Source: Sinorhizobium psoraleae
GTDB lineage: Bacteria > Pseudomonadota > Alphaproteobacteria > Rhizobiales > Rhizobiaceae
Assembly: GCF_013283645.1 (NCBI RefSeq)
Contig: NZ_JABEKV010000001.1
Span: forward strand, 1,644,246-1,708,245
DNA length: 64,000 nt
Reading direction: 5' to 3'
In this document: positions 10,572 through 18,040 of the stretch, piece by piece
Layout: the number at the start of each line of letters is the position of its first letter
Position numbering within the stretch: the first letter of the stretch is position 1
Position numbers and translations under genes: made by a program
Notes under the pieces: model-generated
The model's input: only the letters and a program-made list of their open reading frames with translations
Database searches by the model: none
Told to the model about the DNA's origin: nothing

Positions 10572-10892
10572 TTGTCGACAACCAGCTTGAAACGGCATTC
10601 GATCGCATGGTGCGCATTTACCGTGGCATGCGTCTCGCTTGTTGCCGGATGCCGGTCATCGGCGCCCGAGCCGCAGAACATGGCCCGAACCAGCCTGCAG
10701 ACTGCGCCCGCCGACCTGCAGCTCATCTGCGCCAATGCCGTCGTGGCGCAAGCCGGCGGCGCCAGGGTTCTGCCGACGAGTTCGCGCCAGCTCGATGCGA
10801 CGAGCTACAGCGTCGACGTCGACGCCGGCGGCCGCAAGTTCAACTGCGTCGTCGACAGCAGCGGCGGCGTCAAATCCGTCCAGCCCGCCTAA
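10572..10892 (+). CDS. Small hypothetical lipoprotein
   Basis: 106 residues from a TTG at 10572 preceded by GGAGGGTGAG. The leader SLKRHSIAWCAFTVACVSLV ends in a lipobox LVAGC, with the lipidated Cys near residue 27. The mature part (about 80 residues) has two cysteines (LICANAVVA, FNCVVDSS) and no family I can name. It follows the L,D-transpeptidase by 55 bp on the same strand and may be part of that transcript, which would fit an envelope role. Confidence 0.75.
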   Translation: MSTTSLKRHSIAWCAFTVACVSLVAGCRSSAPEPQNMARTSLQTAPADLQLICANAVVAQAGGARVLPTSSRQLDATSYSVDVDAGGRKFNCVVDSSGGVKSVQPA

Positions 10893-10930
10893 TGGGCGCA
10901 AAAACCCCGGGATGCCTATTTGCCGCGGCT

Positions 10931-11656
10931 ATGAGCAACAGTAGGCTGAAACTCCTTCTTCTGCACGCGCTGCCGCTTGATGGCTCGATGTGGAAAGGGC
11001 AGATGCATCTTCTGCCGGGCTCCACTCATGCGCCGACGCTCTATTCTTTGGGGGACAGCATTGACGCCTGGGCAGTTGAGGCCCTGAGGTCGGTTCGCGG
11101 TACCCGCCTGATCGTCGTTGGCTGCTCGGTCGGAGGGTCCTGTGCTCTCGAGATTGCCGCACTCGCGCCGGAAAGGATTGCCGCACTGGTGCTAATCGGG
11201 ACGAAGGCTCGCCATCGGCCAGATCCGACGCTCCACGTTTCCGTCTTGGAACTGCTTCAAGCAAAGGGCTTGGCGGCTGCATGGGATACCTATTGGGCTT
11301 CGCTGTTTTCCGAATCAGCCAGCAGCCAAGTGATCGACGCCGCAAAAGCCATTGCCTTTCGCCAGCCGCTGCAGGACGTTGCGCGGGGCGTCACGGTGTT
11401 TCATACGCGGCCGAGCAGAGAGCACGTTGTGTTGAGCTTGCCGCGGCCGATCGTGATCGTCACCGGCGAAGATGATCGCGCGCCTGGACCTGAGGCCAGC
11501 TCAATGCAGACAGCGCAGGCGCGGCACGGACGCCTGACGATTGTCCGAAATTGCGGCCATTACGTTCCGCTGGAACAACCGGAATACCTCAACGCCGTAC
11601 TGCAAGAGCTGATAAGCGAACAACAACGGTCGTCTCCGGAGCAGCATCTTCGTTGA
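10931..11656 (+). CDS. Alpha/beta hydrolase
   Basis: 241 residues from ATG 10931. The fold is given by LLLLHALPLDGSMW (oxyanion region), the nucleophile elbow GCSVGG with Ser66, the acid-bearing TGEDDRAPGPEA, and the terminal His in NCGHYVPLEQPE. No signal peptide, so cytoplasmic. Substrate unknown; the family covers esterases, lactonases and C-C hydrolases. The elbow is GxSxGG with Cys in the second position, within family variation. It follows the lipoprotein by 38 bp. Confidence 0.88.
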   Translation: MSNSRLKLLLLHALPLDGSMWKGQMHLLPGSTHAPTLYSLGDSIDAWAVEALRSVRGTRLIVVGCSVGGSCALEIAALAPERIAALVLIGTKARHRPDPTLHVSVLELLQAKGLAAAWDTYWASLFSESASSQVIDAAKAIAFRQPLQDVARGVTVFHTRPSREHVVLSLPRPIVIVTGEDDRAPGPEASSMQTAQARHGRLTIVRNCGHYVPLEQPEYLNAVLQELISEQQRSSPEQHLR

Positions 11657-11722
11657 CTTGATCGCTTGACGATAGTCGGCGAACGGGAAGCGCTCTCCCG
11701 CTCGCTGCTGTCGTCGCCAAGT

Positions 11723-12718
11723 TCAGAACATATCGCGTCTGCGGCTTCGTTGGTCGTTGTCCGCCAGGTGCGGCTCGTAAATGCCTCCCCGTGCCGTTCG
11801 CCTCCAAGACCGGGCGAGGTCTCCCGGATCGTCATTGATATCGACGACGGCAATCGAGGGTGCTCCATCCGCTGCACATTGTGCGACCCATTGACCGCCG
11901 GGACCAACGATTCCCGAAGGAGCAGTCAGACCACGCCGCGCGAGAACAGAGAAGCTAATCCAATATCTGTTGCTTGCGGCGTGTCCCTGCGTCTCGGCGG
12001 CGAAAGCCAGGTCATTGGACGAGCCGCCGGTGGTCGAGAACAAAACACAATCGACAGCAAGCCGCTCATATTCGATGAAAATCTCCGGAAAGTGCGACTC
12101 CATGCCCAGCGCGCAGCCGAAGCGGACCCCATCAACCTCGAACGTCACCGGGGTTGAACCCGGCGTATACATAAACAAGATCTTGGTGTTTGACAGCATG
12201 CGCTCGTCGTAACGCGTCACCACTTCCCCACGATCGGAGATGACATACAGGCTATTGTGCGGCCTGTGAGGTGGGGTGAGTTGGTGCACTGATCCGACGA
12301 TCGTCCAGAGCCCCAGCTGCCGTGCAAGCTTCCTGGTGGCTTCCAGTTCCTCACGCAGGACAGTCCATTCGAACCGGCGCCAATCGGAAGTTCCGACTTG
12401 TTCGGGACCGATACTGGACATGATGCGCTTGTTAGGGGAGCAGGTCGCGCCTTCGGGAAAATGCACGAGTCTTGCTCCGGCTTCATGCGCTTGACGCATA
12501 AGGCGTCTCATTTCCAGCCCGCTAGCGCGAAGCGCCGCGACGTTGCGAGGATCATCGAAGACAGTGGATTGCGCTACAGCCAAACGCACTGATTTGGCTT
12601 CAGGCTTTATATCGTTCGACGAGCTCCGGCGAACGTGCATGAGAGCCGTCGTGTAGGACTCGCCTGTTCTAGCCGCGCGGGCGCGTACACGACGTTTGAA
12701 GTTTCCGTTTTGCGTCAT
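11723..12718 (-). CDS. Nitrilase-superfamily protein, probably with altered catalytic lysine
   Basis: 331 residues from ATG 12718 (GAAAGG upstream). Residues 1-32 form a basic leader (NFKRRVRARAARTGESYTTA) seen in front of unrelated rhizobial domains, resembling a short DNA- or partner-binding tail. The rest follows the carbon-nitrogen hydrolase fold: VRLAVAQSTVF, FPEGATCSPN with the catalytic Glu, and FGCALGMESHFPE with the Cys. Where active members have Tyr-x-Lys this protein reads YDERML, placing Glu at the lysine site. If that alignment is right it may be inactive or use another residue. It is convergent with the alpha/beta hydrolase. Confidence 0.82.
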   Translation of the reverse strand: MTQNGNFKRRVRARAARTGESYTTALMHVRRSSSNDIKPEAKSVRLAVAQSTVFDDPRNVAALRASGLEMRRLMRQAHEAGARLVHFPEGATCSPNKRIMSSIGPEQVGTSDWRRFEWTVLREELEATRKLARQLGLWTIVGSVHQLTPPHRPHNSLYVISDRGEVVTRYDERMLSNTKILFMYTPGSTPVTFEVDGVRFGCALGMESHFPEIFIEYERLAVDCVLFSTTGGSSNDLAFAAETQGHAASNRYWISFSVLARRGLTAPSGIVGPGGQWVAQCAADGAPSIAVVDINDDPGDLARSWRRTARGGIYEPHLADNDQRSRRRDMF

Positions 12719-13180
12719 TGTCGGGCCTTTCACGTCCCGGACGGAGTTCCCCAGCAACACGCCCGAAACGATCGGACCAAGACTGCGACCCGAGACAGAA
12801 GTCCCTTTGCCTCCGTTTAAGACCGTGCTGGGGAAGGTCCTGGGAGGTTAGGCGTAGGCCACGCCGAGCAGAAGGCTGCCGATGCGATTCTGATTCGTCA
12901 ACTCCGGGACTGCCCGTCGCAAATATTTGTATTTGATGCTGTCTATACTCAAGCGAGTTTTGCGAGAGAAGTATTGCGCATTCATATTAGCCAGACGTCA
13001 CGCCCCGGCTTTCACGGACATGCAACTTTCCGAAAAAAGCTTTTGTGCATTGCAGAATAGTGTTGTGCGGTGCAAGAATATCAGCCATTCCGCACGGTAT
13101 CTCGAAATAATATTCCGCATTTCTTCTTTCTCTGGAAACCAATTCATGTTCTTATGTGTTGGTTGGCAGGAGGAAGCGCG
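12719..13180. other. AT-rich gene-free stretch
   Basis: About 460 bp whose right half (12920-13160) is clearly richer in A and T than the surroundings. It precedes a tiny membrane-protein gene and may hold its promoter and leader. Nothing else was recognised. Confidence 0.5.
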
Positions 13181-13282
13181 ATGCAGGCGATTCTGCAAAA
13201 CTTCGCTCTTTTCGATCTCCTCATCCTGGCTGGGATCTGTTTCTTGCTGATCTGCAGCTATCTGGACGAGGGCGAGGCCTGA
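13181..13282 (+). CDS. 33-residue single-span membrane protein
   Basis: ATG 13181 has GGAGGAA 5 bp ahead, as strong as any ribosome site in the window. The product begins MQAILQNFALFDLLILAG, continues with a hydrophobic span through CFLLICSY and ends in an acidic tail LDEGEA, giving one helix of about 20 residues with the negative end probably cytoplasmic or periplasmic by charge. It resembles in design the small subunits of membrane complexes (CydX, KdpF type) but matches none that I recognise. There is no large membrane partner next to it. Confidence 0.6.
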   Translation: MQAILQNFALFDLLILAGICFLLICSYLDEGEA

Positions 13283-13302
13283 GCGGCACCATTCAGGCTG
13301 GA

Positions 13303-13334
13303 AAGGCCTTGCAGACCGGATGCAATCCGGCCTT
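13303..13334 (+). terminator. Probable terminator hairpin after the small membrane protein
   Basis: CCGGAT GCA ATCCGG (13316-13330) lies inside a larger AAGGCC...GGCCTT pairing, followed by a pyrimidine-rich CCCCCGTTGTTTT. It sits 20 bp after the stop at 13282. Confidence 0.55.
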
Positions 13335-13356
13335 CCCCCGTTGTTTTGCCAACGGC

Positions 13357-13959
13357 TCATGAAATTGGTTTAGCGGCCGACACATGCAGCCAGCGGGTCG
13401 GTTCGCCGTCGTAGCCGCCGCCATCCGCCTCGGCGATTTCCAGCTCCGCCCAGTCCTTCTTGTCGAACCGTCGCATCAGCCAGTCGCGCGAAGGATAGTT
13501 GTAATAGCGCCCAAAGCGATCGCGGCCTTCGCCGTTTCCTGCCTTGAAGCTCGCATGAAATATCCCGCCGGCTTTCAATGCGCGCTGGATGCGGGCAAGC
13601 ACATCGGCAAGGTCGGCACGCGGCACATGGAGGAGGCATGCTTCCGCCCAGACGGCGTCGAACACTTCGTGCCATCCGATCTCTTCAAATCGGACGACCT
13701 CGACCGGCCGGCCGAGCAGCCGTTCTGCCTCCACCGCGAGTTCCGGCGAGCCGTCGGTTGGCGTCACGTCGAACCCCCTGGCGAGCATATAGGCGCTGTC
13801 CTGGCCGCCGCCACAGCCGAGTTCAAGGATCCTTGCGCCGGGTTCAAGCCTGGCGAGAAACCGATCGAGGCGCGCGACCGGCGCCTTGCGCTCCCGGCTT
13901 GCATAGGCTTCAGCGTTGTCGCGGTAGAAGACATTCGTCTCGTTGCTGAGCGGCGGCAT
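13357..13959 (-). CDS. Class I SAM-dependent methyltransferase
   Basis: 200 residues from ATG 13959, with GAAGGAAAAG just ahead; upstream in-frame starts run back into a palindromic repeat and are rejected. SAM-binding motif I is ILELGCGGGQDSAYML (about residues 42-57), followed by the acidic loop DVTPTDGSP, motif LLHVPRADLADVLARIQRAL and KAGGIFHASFK. This is the UbiE/small-molecule type of methyltransferase; the acceptor is unknown. It is soluble and stands alone between the small membrane protein and a RIME-like repeat. Confidence 0.9.
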   Translation of the reverse strand: MPPLSNETNVFYRDNAEAYASRERKAPVARLDRFLARLEPGARILELGCGGGQDSAYMLARGFDVTPTDGSPELAVEAERLLGRPVEVVRFEEIGWHEVFDAVWAEACLLHVPRADLADVLARIQRALKAGGIFHASFKAGNGEGRDRFGRYYNYPSRDWLMRRFDKKDWAELEIAEADGGGYDGEPTRWLHVSAAKPIS

Positions 13960-14040
13960 CTCTTTTCCTTCATCGAACGTCATGCGTGCCTGATAAGGCG
14001 CGCCGTGACGTAGGACAAGCGCCTCCGGCGTGGCGCGGAA

Positions 14041-14101
14041 GAGTCTTTTCAGCCCAAGGACTTGGGCTGACTGGATTCCTGTGACAAGCACAGGAATGAG
14101 G
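14041..14101 (+). repeat. RIME-like palindromic element
   Basis: Two hairpins in series: AGCCCAAG-GA-CTTGGGCT (14051-14068) and ATTCCTGTG-ACAAG-CACAGGAAT (14075-14097), ending in GAGG. The same design recurs at 20104, 31121, 46998, 47149, 60960 and 61023. It matches my recollection of the Rhizobium-specific intergenic mosaic elements. Confidence 0.85.
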
Positions 14102-14194
14102 AAGCGAGGAGATGCCTTGCAGTACCCCAACTGACGAAACATGCAGTAAGCGAGCCGCACGCACGTCTTGAACCAATCCCGCGGGTGAGGGGAT

Positions 14195-15187
14195 CTAGCG
14201 CGCGCTCAGCAGCTCATTGAACGTCTTCAGATCGACATTTCCGCCGCTTAAGAGAATGCCCACCCTCGCGCCCGCACAGCGCAGAACGCCTTGCAGTACA
14301 GCCGCCGCGGCCAGGCAGCCGGTGGGCTCCACGATGATCTTCATGCGTTCGGCGAAGAAACGCATGGTCTCGACCAGTTGGGCGTCGGTCACGGTTACGA
14401 TGTCGTGGACCGTGTGTTTCAGGATGGCGAAGTTGTGATCGCCGACATGGGTGACGATCGCGCCGTCCGCAATGGATTTCGGCGCCGGTATGCGCACGAC
14501 CTCGCCCTTGCGGAGCGACTGCTGGCCGTCGTTGCCCGCCTCCGGCTCGACGCCGACAATCTTGCATGCGGGTGAGAGCGCGCGCGCGCTGAGCGCGCTG
14601 CCGGCGAGCAGGCCGCCGCCGCCAAGCGGCACGACAATGAAATCGAGCTCTCCGACCTCTTCGATCAACTCCAGCGCGGCGGTGCCCTGTCCTGCAATCA
14701 CCTCCGGGTGGTCAAAGGGGGGAACCAGAGTTGCGCTGCGCTCGGCGGCGAGGCGTCGGCTTATTGCCTCGCGATCCTCAGTATAGCGGTCATAGAAATG
14801 GATTTCGGCGCCATAGGCCTTCGTCGCCGCGATCTTTATCTCCGGCGCGTCCTTCGGCATCACGATCGTTGCCGGAACGCCTTGCAATCTCGCCGCATCG
14901 GCGAGGGCTTGGGCGTGGTTGCCGGAGGAGAAGGCGACGACACCGTTGCGCCGCGAAATGTCATCAAGTGCGGCGACGGCGTTGTAGGCGCCGCGAAACT
15001 TGAACGCGCCGGCGCGTTGCAGGTTCTCCGCCTTGAAGAAGAGAGACGCCTCGGCCATTGCGTCCGCCGTGCGCGACGTCAAGACGGGGGTGCGGTGGGC
15101 TGCGCCGGAAATGCGCTCCCGCGCGGCTTCGACGTCCGCAAATGTCGGAACCTTAAGTGAAACGGATGCTGATGAAGTGTCGATCAC
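14195..15187 (-). CDS. Threonine/serine dehydratase-family PLP enzyme without ACT domain
   Basis: 330 residues. Fold-type II PLP enzyme: the Schiff-base Lys is in AGAFKFRGAYNA (about residue 60), SSGNHAQALA binds the cofactor, the phosphate loop is LGGGGLLAG, and a Ser near the C-terminus is in LLSGGNVDL. It deaminates threonine or serine to a 2-keto acid, or acts on threo-3-hydroxyaspartate, or racemises serine. The length and the missing C-terminal ACT regulatory domain place it with the catabolic/racemase group rather than biosynthetic IlvA. A 309-bp divergent region separates it from the aminotransferase. Confidence 0.9.
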   Translation of the reverse strand: MIDTSSASVSLKVPTFADVEAARERISGAAHRTPVLTSRTADAMAEASLFFKAENLQRAGAFKFRGAYNAVAALDDISRRNGVVAFSSGNHAQALADAARLQGVPATIVMPKDAPEIKIAATKAYGAEIHFYDRYTEDREAISRRLAAERSATLVPPFDHPEVIAGQGTAALELIEEVGELDFIVVPLGGGGLLAGSALSARALSPACKIVGVEPEAGNDGQQSLRKGEVVRIPAPKSIADGAIVTHVGDHNFAILKHTVHDIVTVTDAQLVETMRFFAERMKIIVEPTGCLAAAAVLQGVLRCAGARVGILLSGGNVDLKTFNELLSAR

Positions 15188-15496
15188 GCAAACCTCCCGG
15201 CGCCGTCACTGCGCATCGAAAATAGCCCTGGCGTCAGCTCGGAATCTAGCACGTCGCGAAGATATCCACGAGCGCTGGCGACGCGTCAAAGATCTCACGT
15301 TACGTCATCCAAGTCACCATGCGGCAGCGGCCGGTTCGAAAGCCGTAGACGACGAAAAAAGAACTGATTTAGGTCAATAACGTTGACATAAAATGGCGGA
15401 CATGATCCTGTCGCCGGACAATCGACAAAGAAACGCGGGACGTCGGAAAGCCGCTTCATCCGTGGTCCCGTTGCAAAGATCTCGAGGAAACTGCCC
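15188..15496. other. Divergent promoter region
   Basis: Lies between the minus-strand dehydratase and plus-strand aminotransferase. GTTGACATAAAAT at about 15383-15395 resembles promoter elements for the aminotransferase; no symmetrical operator was found. Confidence 0.45.
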
Positions 15497-16723
15497 ATGC
15501 TGAATTGGGACCATATCTTCGCGACGCGTTCGAGCCGGATGCGCGCCTCCGAAATCCGTGAGCTTCTGAAACTGCTCGATCGTCCCGATATCATCTCCTT
15601 TGCCGGCGGCATTCCCGATCCCGAACTCTTCCCCGATGCGGAATTCAAGGGGGCCTACGCCGAGATCTTCGACGGTCCGGCCGTCAGCGCGGCGCTGCAA
15701 TATTCGGTAAGCGAGGGCTATCGCCCCTTGCGCGAATGGCTGGCCAAGCAGATGGCGGCCCTCGGCATTCCGGCGACGGTCGACAACATCTTCATCACCT
15801 CCGGCTCGCAGCAGGGGCTCGACTATCTCGGCAAGCTGTTCCTGTCGCCGAAGGATACCGCGCTCGTCACCTGGCCGACCTATCTCGGCGCGCTGCAGGC
15901 CTTCAATGCCTACGAGCCGACCTACGACCAGCTGAACCCCGGCGGCAACCGCACGCCCGAAGCCTATCGCCAGCAGGCCGCGCAGGCCGGCGGCCGGGTG
16001 AAATTCGCTTACCTCTCGGCCGACTTTGCCAACCCGACCGGCGAGACGGTTGATCGCGCCGGCCGCGAGCGCGTGCTCGACCTCGCCGAGGAACTCGACA
16101 TCGCCGTCATCGAAGATGCGGCTTACCAATCGCTGCGCTACGACGGTGAGGCGATCCCGCCGATCCTGGCGCTGGAGATCGCGCGCAAGGGCGACATCAA
16201 CAGCACGCGCACGATCTATTGCGGCAGCTTTTCCAAGACGCTGGCGCCGGGCCTTCGCGTCGGCTGGGTCTGCGCCTCCGAAGCGGTGATCCGTAAGCTG
16301 GTGCTGATGAAGCAGGCGGCGGATCTGCATTCCTCGACCATCAACCAGATGGCGATCTGCACCGTTGCCGAGCGCGGCTTCGACGAACAGGTGCAGAAGA
16401 TCCACAGGGTCTACAAGCACCGCCGCAGTGCGATGCTTGCCGCACTCGAAAAATACATGCCGGCAGGCGTGACCTGGACCAAGCCGGAAGGCGGCATGTT
16501 CGTCTGGGTGACGCTGCCGAAGGGCACGGACGGTGCCGAGCTTCTGGCGAAATCGATCCAGACGGCGAAAGTCGCCTTCGTCCCCGGCCGCGCCTTCTTC
16601 GCCGACGGATCGGGCGAGAACACGCTGCGCCTGAGCTTCTCCTGCGCCAACGACAAGATGATCGAAGAGGGCATCCGCCGGCTCGGCGACCTGATCCGCG
16701 GCGAGGTCGCCGAGGCGGCCTGA
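15497..16723 (+). CDS. PLP-dependent aminotransferase, class I/II (2-aminoadipate aminotransferase-like)
   Basis: 408 residues. Opens with the family signature DIISFAGGIPDPELFP, then QYSVSEGYRPLREWLA, ITSGSQQGLDYLGKLFLSP, the Asn-Pro pair in DFANPTGETVD, the Asp/Tyr of IEDAAYQSLRYDG, and the PLP Lys in GSFSKTLAPGLRVGW (about residue 245). A C-terminal Arg in TLRLSFS binds the substrate carboxylate. Members transfer amino groups among aromatic, branched and 2-aminoadipate substrates; which applies here cannot be told. It has no N-terminal GntR domain. A terminator follows the stop. Confidence 0.92.
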   Translation: MLNWDHIFATRSSRMRASEIRELLKLLDRPDIISFAGGIPDPELFPDAEFKGAYAEIFDGPAVSAALQYSVSEGYRPLREWLAKQMAALGIPATVDNIFITSGSQQGLDYLGKLFLSPKDTALVTWPTYLGALQAFNAYEPTYDQLNPGGNRTPEAYRQQAAQAGGRVKFAYLSADFANPTGETVDRAGRERVLDLAEELDIAVIEDAAYQSLRYDGEAIPPILALEIARKGDINSTRTIYCGSFSKTLAPGLRVGWVCASEAVIRKLVLMKQAADLHSSTINQMAICTVAERGFDEQVQKIHRVYKHRRSAMLAALEKYMPAGVTWTKPEGGMFVWVTLPKGTDGAELLAKSIQTAKVAFVPGRAFFADGSGENTLRLSFSCANDKMIEEGIRRLGDLIRGEVAEAA

Positions 16724-16756
16724 ACCGGAAGGACGAAGCGAGCACATTTGAAGAGG

Positions 16757-16780
16757 CCCGGCGGAAACGCCGGGTCTTTC
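16757..16780 (+). terminator. Rho-independent terminator of the aminotransferase gene
   Basis: CCCGGCG-GAAA-CGCCGGG, a perfect 7-bp stem with a stable tetraloop, followed by TCTTTC. Confidence 0.8.
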
Positions 16781-16964
16781 GCTTCCATCAGAGCCGTTTG
16801 CCGATCGGCGGTAGTCGGATGCCCGCGGTCGCTCTTTGCTTGCCAGCGGTGGCGATTGGCGGCAAACTTGCAAGCCAGCCCATGCTCTCGCATGACGAGC
16901 GAAGCCGGCTGCCATCGTTTCCGATTCACGAGAGTTGTGCAGTAACCGAAAGGGGAGGACTGCC

Positions 16965-17426
16965 ATGACCGATCGAAGCGAACTTGAAAACATCATGCAG
17001 GCGATCTACCAGGCGCGGGCCGACAACGACCTCGACGCGTTGATGGCCTATGTTCATCCTGCCTGCAGCTTCCGCATCGCCGGGAGCGATCGCCTCGGCC
17101 CGATGGCCCAGAAGATCGAAGGCGGGGACGCCGTGCGCCTCAATTTCAAGTCATTGATGGACGTTTGGGATCTGTCCAAGGTGGGAACACTCGCGCTTCA
17201 TGTCGACGGCGAGACGGTTTTCGCACATCGCGCCGGCGAGGTGCGTTTCGTCCCGAGCGATGCCCGCTTCGAAACCGAGTTTGTCGACAAGGTCACCTTC
17301 AGGGACGGGCTGATGGTGGAGATCATGGAGTTCGTCGACACGCAGCAACTGGTCGAGGTGGCCACGCCGGTCGCTATCACGGTGCCGCTTGCGAGCTTCA
17401 CGGTGACAGAGCAGGCGGGCGGCTGA
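16965..17426 (+). CDS. NTF2-fold (SnoaL-like) protein
   Basis: 153 residues from ATG 16965 with AGGGGAGGA upstream. ELENIMQAIYQARADNDLDA and YVHPACSFRIAG mark the start of a cone-shaped NTF2/SnoaL-like domain; later strands carry FETEFVDKVTFRDGLMVEI. The family includes small isomerases, cyclases and ligand-binding subunits; catalytic residues cannot be assigned here. Cytoplasmic, not in an obvious operon. Confidence 0.75.
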   Translation: MTDRSELENIMQAIYQARADNDLDALMAYVHPACSFRIAGSDRLGPMAQKIEGGDAVRLNFKSLMDVWDLSKVGTLALHVDGETVFAHRAGEVRFVPSDARFETEFVDKVTFRDGLMVEIMEFVDTQQLVEVATPVAITVPLASFTVTEQAGG

Positions 17427-18040
17427 AACAGCCACGGCGTTCCGGTCGTAACCGAATCATCGACTCGGCGACCTGATTCGTGTGGCGGTCCGCAGGCCAA
17501 AACAGATGTTTCCTGAACGTCGGGAGGGCGCCGGCCACGCGCAGGCGCCTTGAAGACGCACGTGCTCTCGTGGCGTTTGCGCCTGCGGTGTTTTACATGT
17601 TCGAAGCACGCCTCTCTCGTGGTCACCGACAATGTTCCCGCTCCGGCACCGTGCTTCCGACGCCACGCTGCGCAGGTCGCGTCGAACCGTGAGTTTCTTG
17701 GGTTTTCGGCATGCCGGCCCTTTCTTTTTGAGGGGGCGTGATATTCGTGTTGTTCAATCCCGGATTGTTCTCTGGCCGCACCATTCCGGGGGCATTCGGA
17801 CGGCAATTGTCCGGTCTCTGTGAAGGGCGTGTGACCGGCCGGGCGCGGGTGATTGTACAAAGCCCACGGAAAAAATCGAGAAAAGCCCCATATTGACGCC
17901 TTATTTTCGGGCAGGATCACCGCACCATGATGTGCTGCGTTGCGGCAGTGAATGCTGCGTCGCGTCATATAACCCCTTGCCTCCAGATCTGTTCGTGCCA
18001 TGAATAACTGGGGCGCCTGAGAAGGTATGCAACCAGCGGT
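17427..18040. other. Gene-free stretch before the acyltransferase
   Basis: 614 bp with no frame showing coding bias. ATTGACGCC at about 17892 could be a -35 box for the acyltransferase or a small RNA. No RIME-like repeat is present, which is unusual for a gap this long in this window. Confidence 0.5.

Noticed and set aside
10656-10901. Minus-strand frame opposite the small lipoprotein
   Set aside because: No ribosome site; the plus strand gives a signal peptide with lipobox.
13970-14176. Small minus-strand frame through the repeat upstream of the methyltransferase
   Set aside because: Encodes the RIME-like palindrome; frames through these repeats (e.g. PVLVTGIQ) recur at several copies and are artefacts.
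15374-16996. 540-codon open frame opposite the aminotransferase gene
   Set aside because: Antisense shadow from high GC; the plus strand holds all aminotransferase motifs with normal ribosome site and terminator.
17427-18040. Possible small RNA gene in the long gap
   Set aside because: Only a weak promoter-like sequence; no terminator hairpin with T-run, so not claimed.
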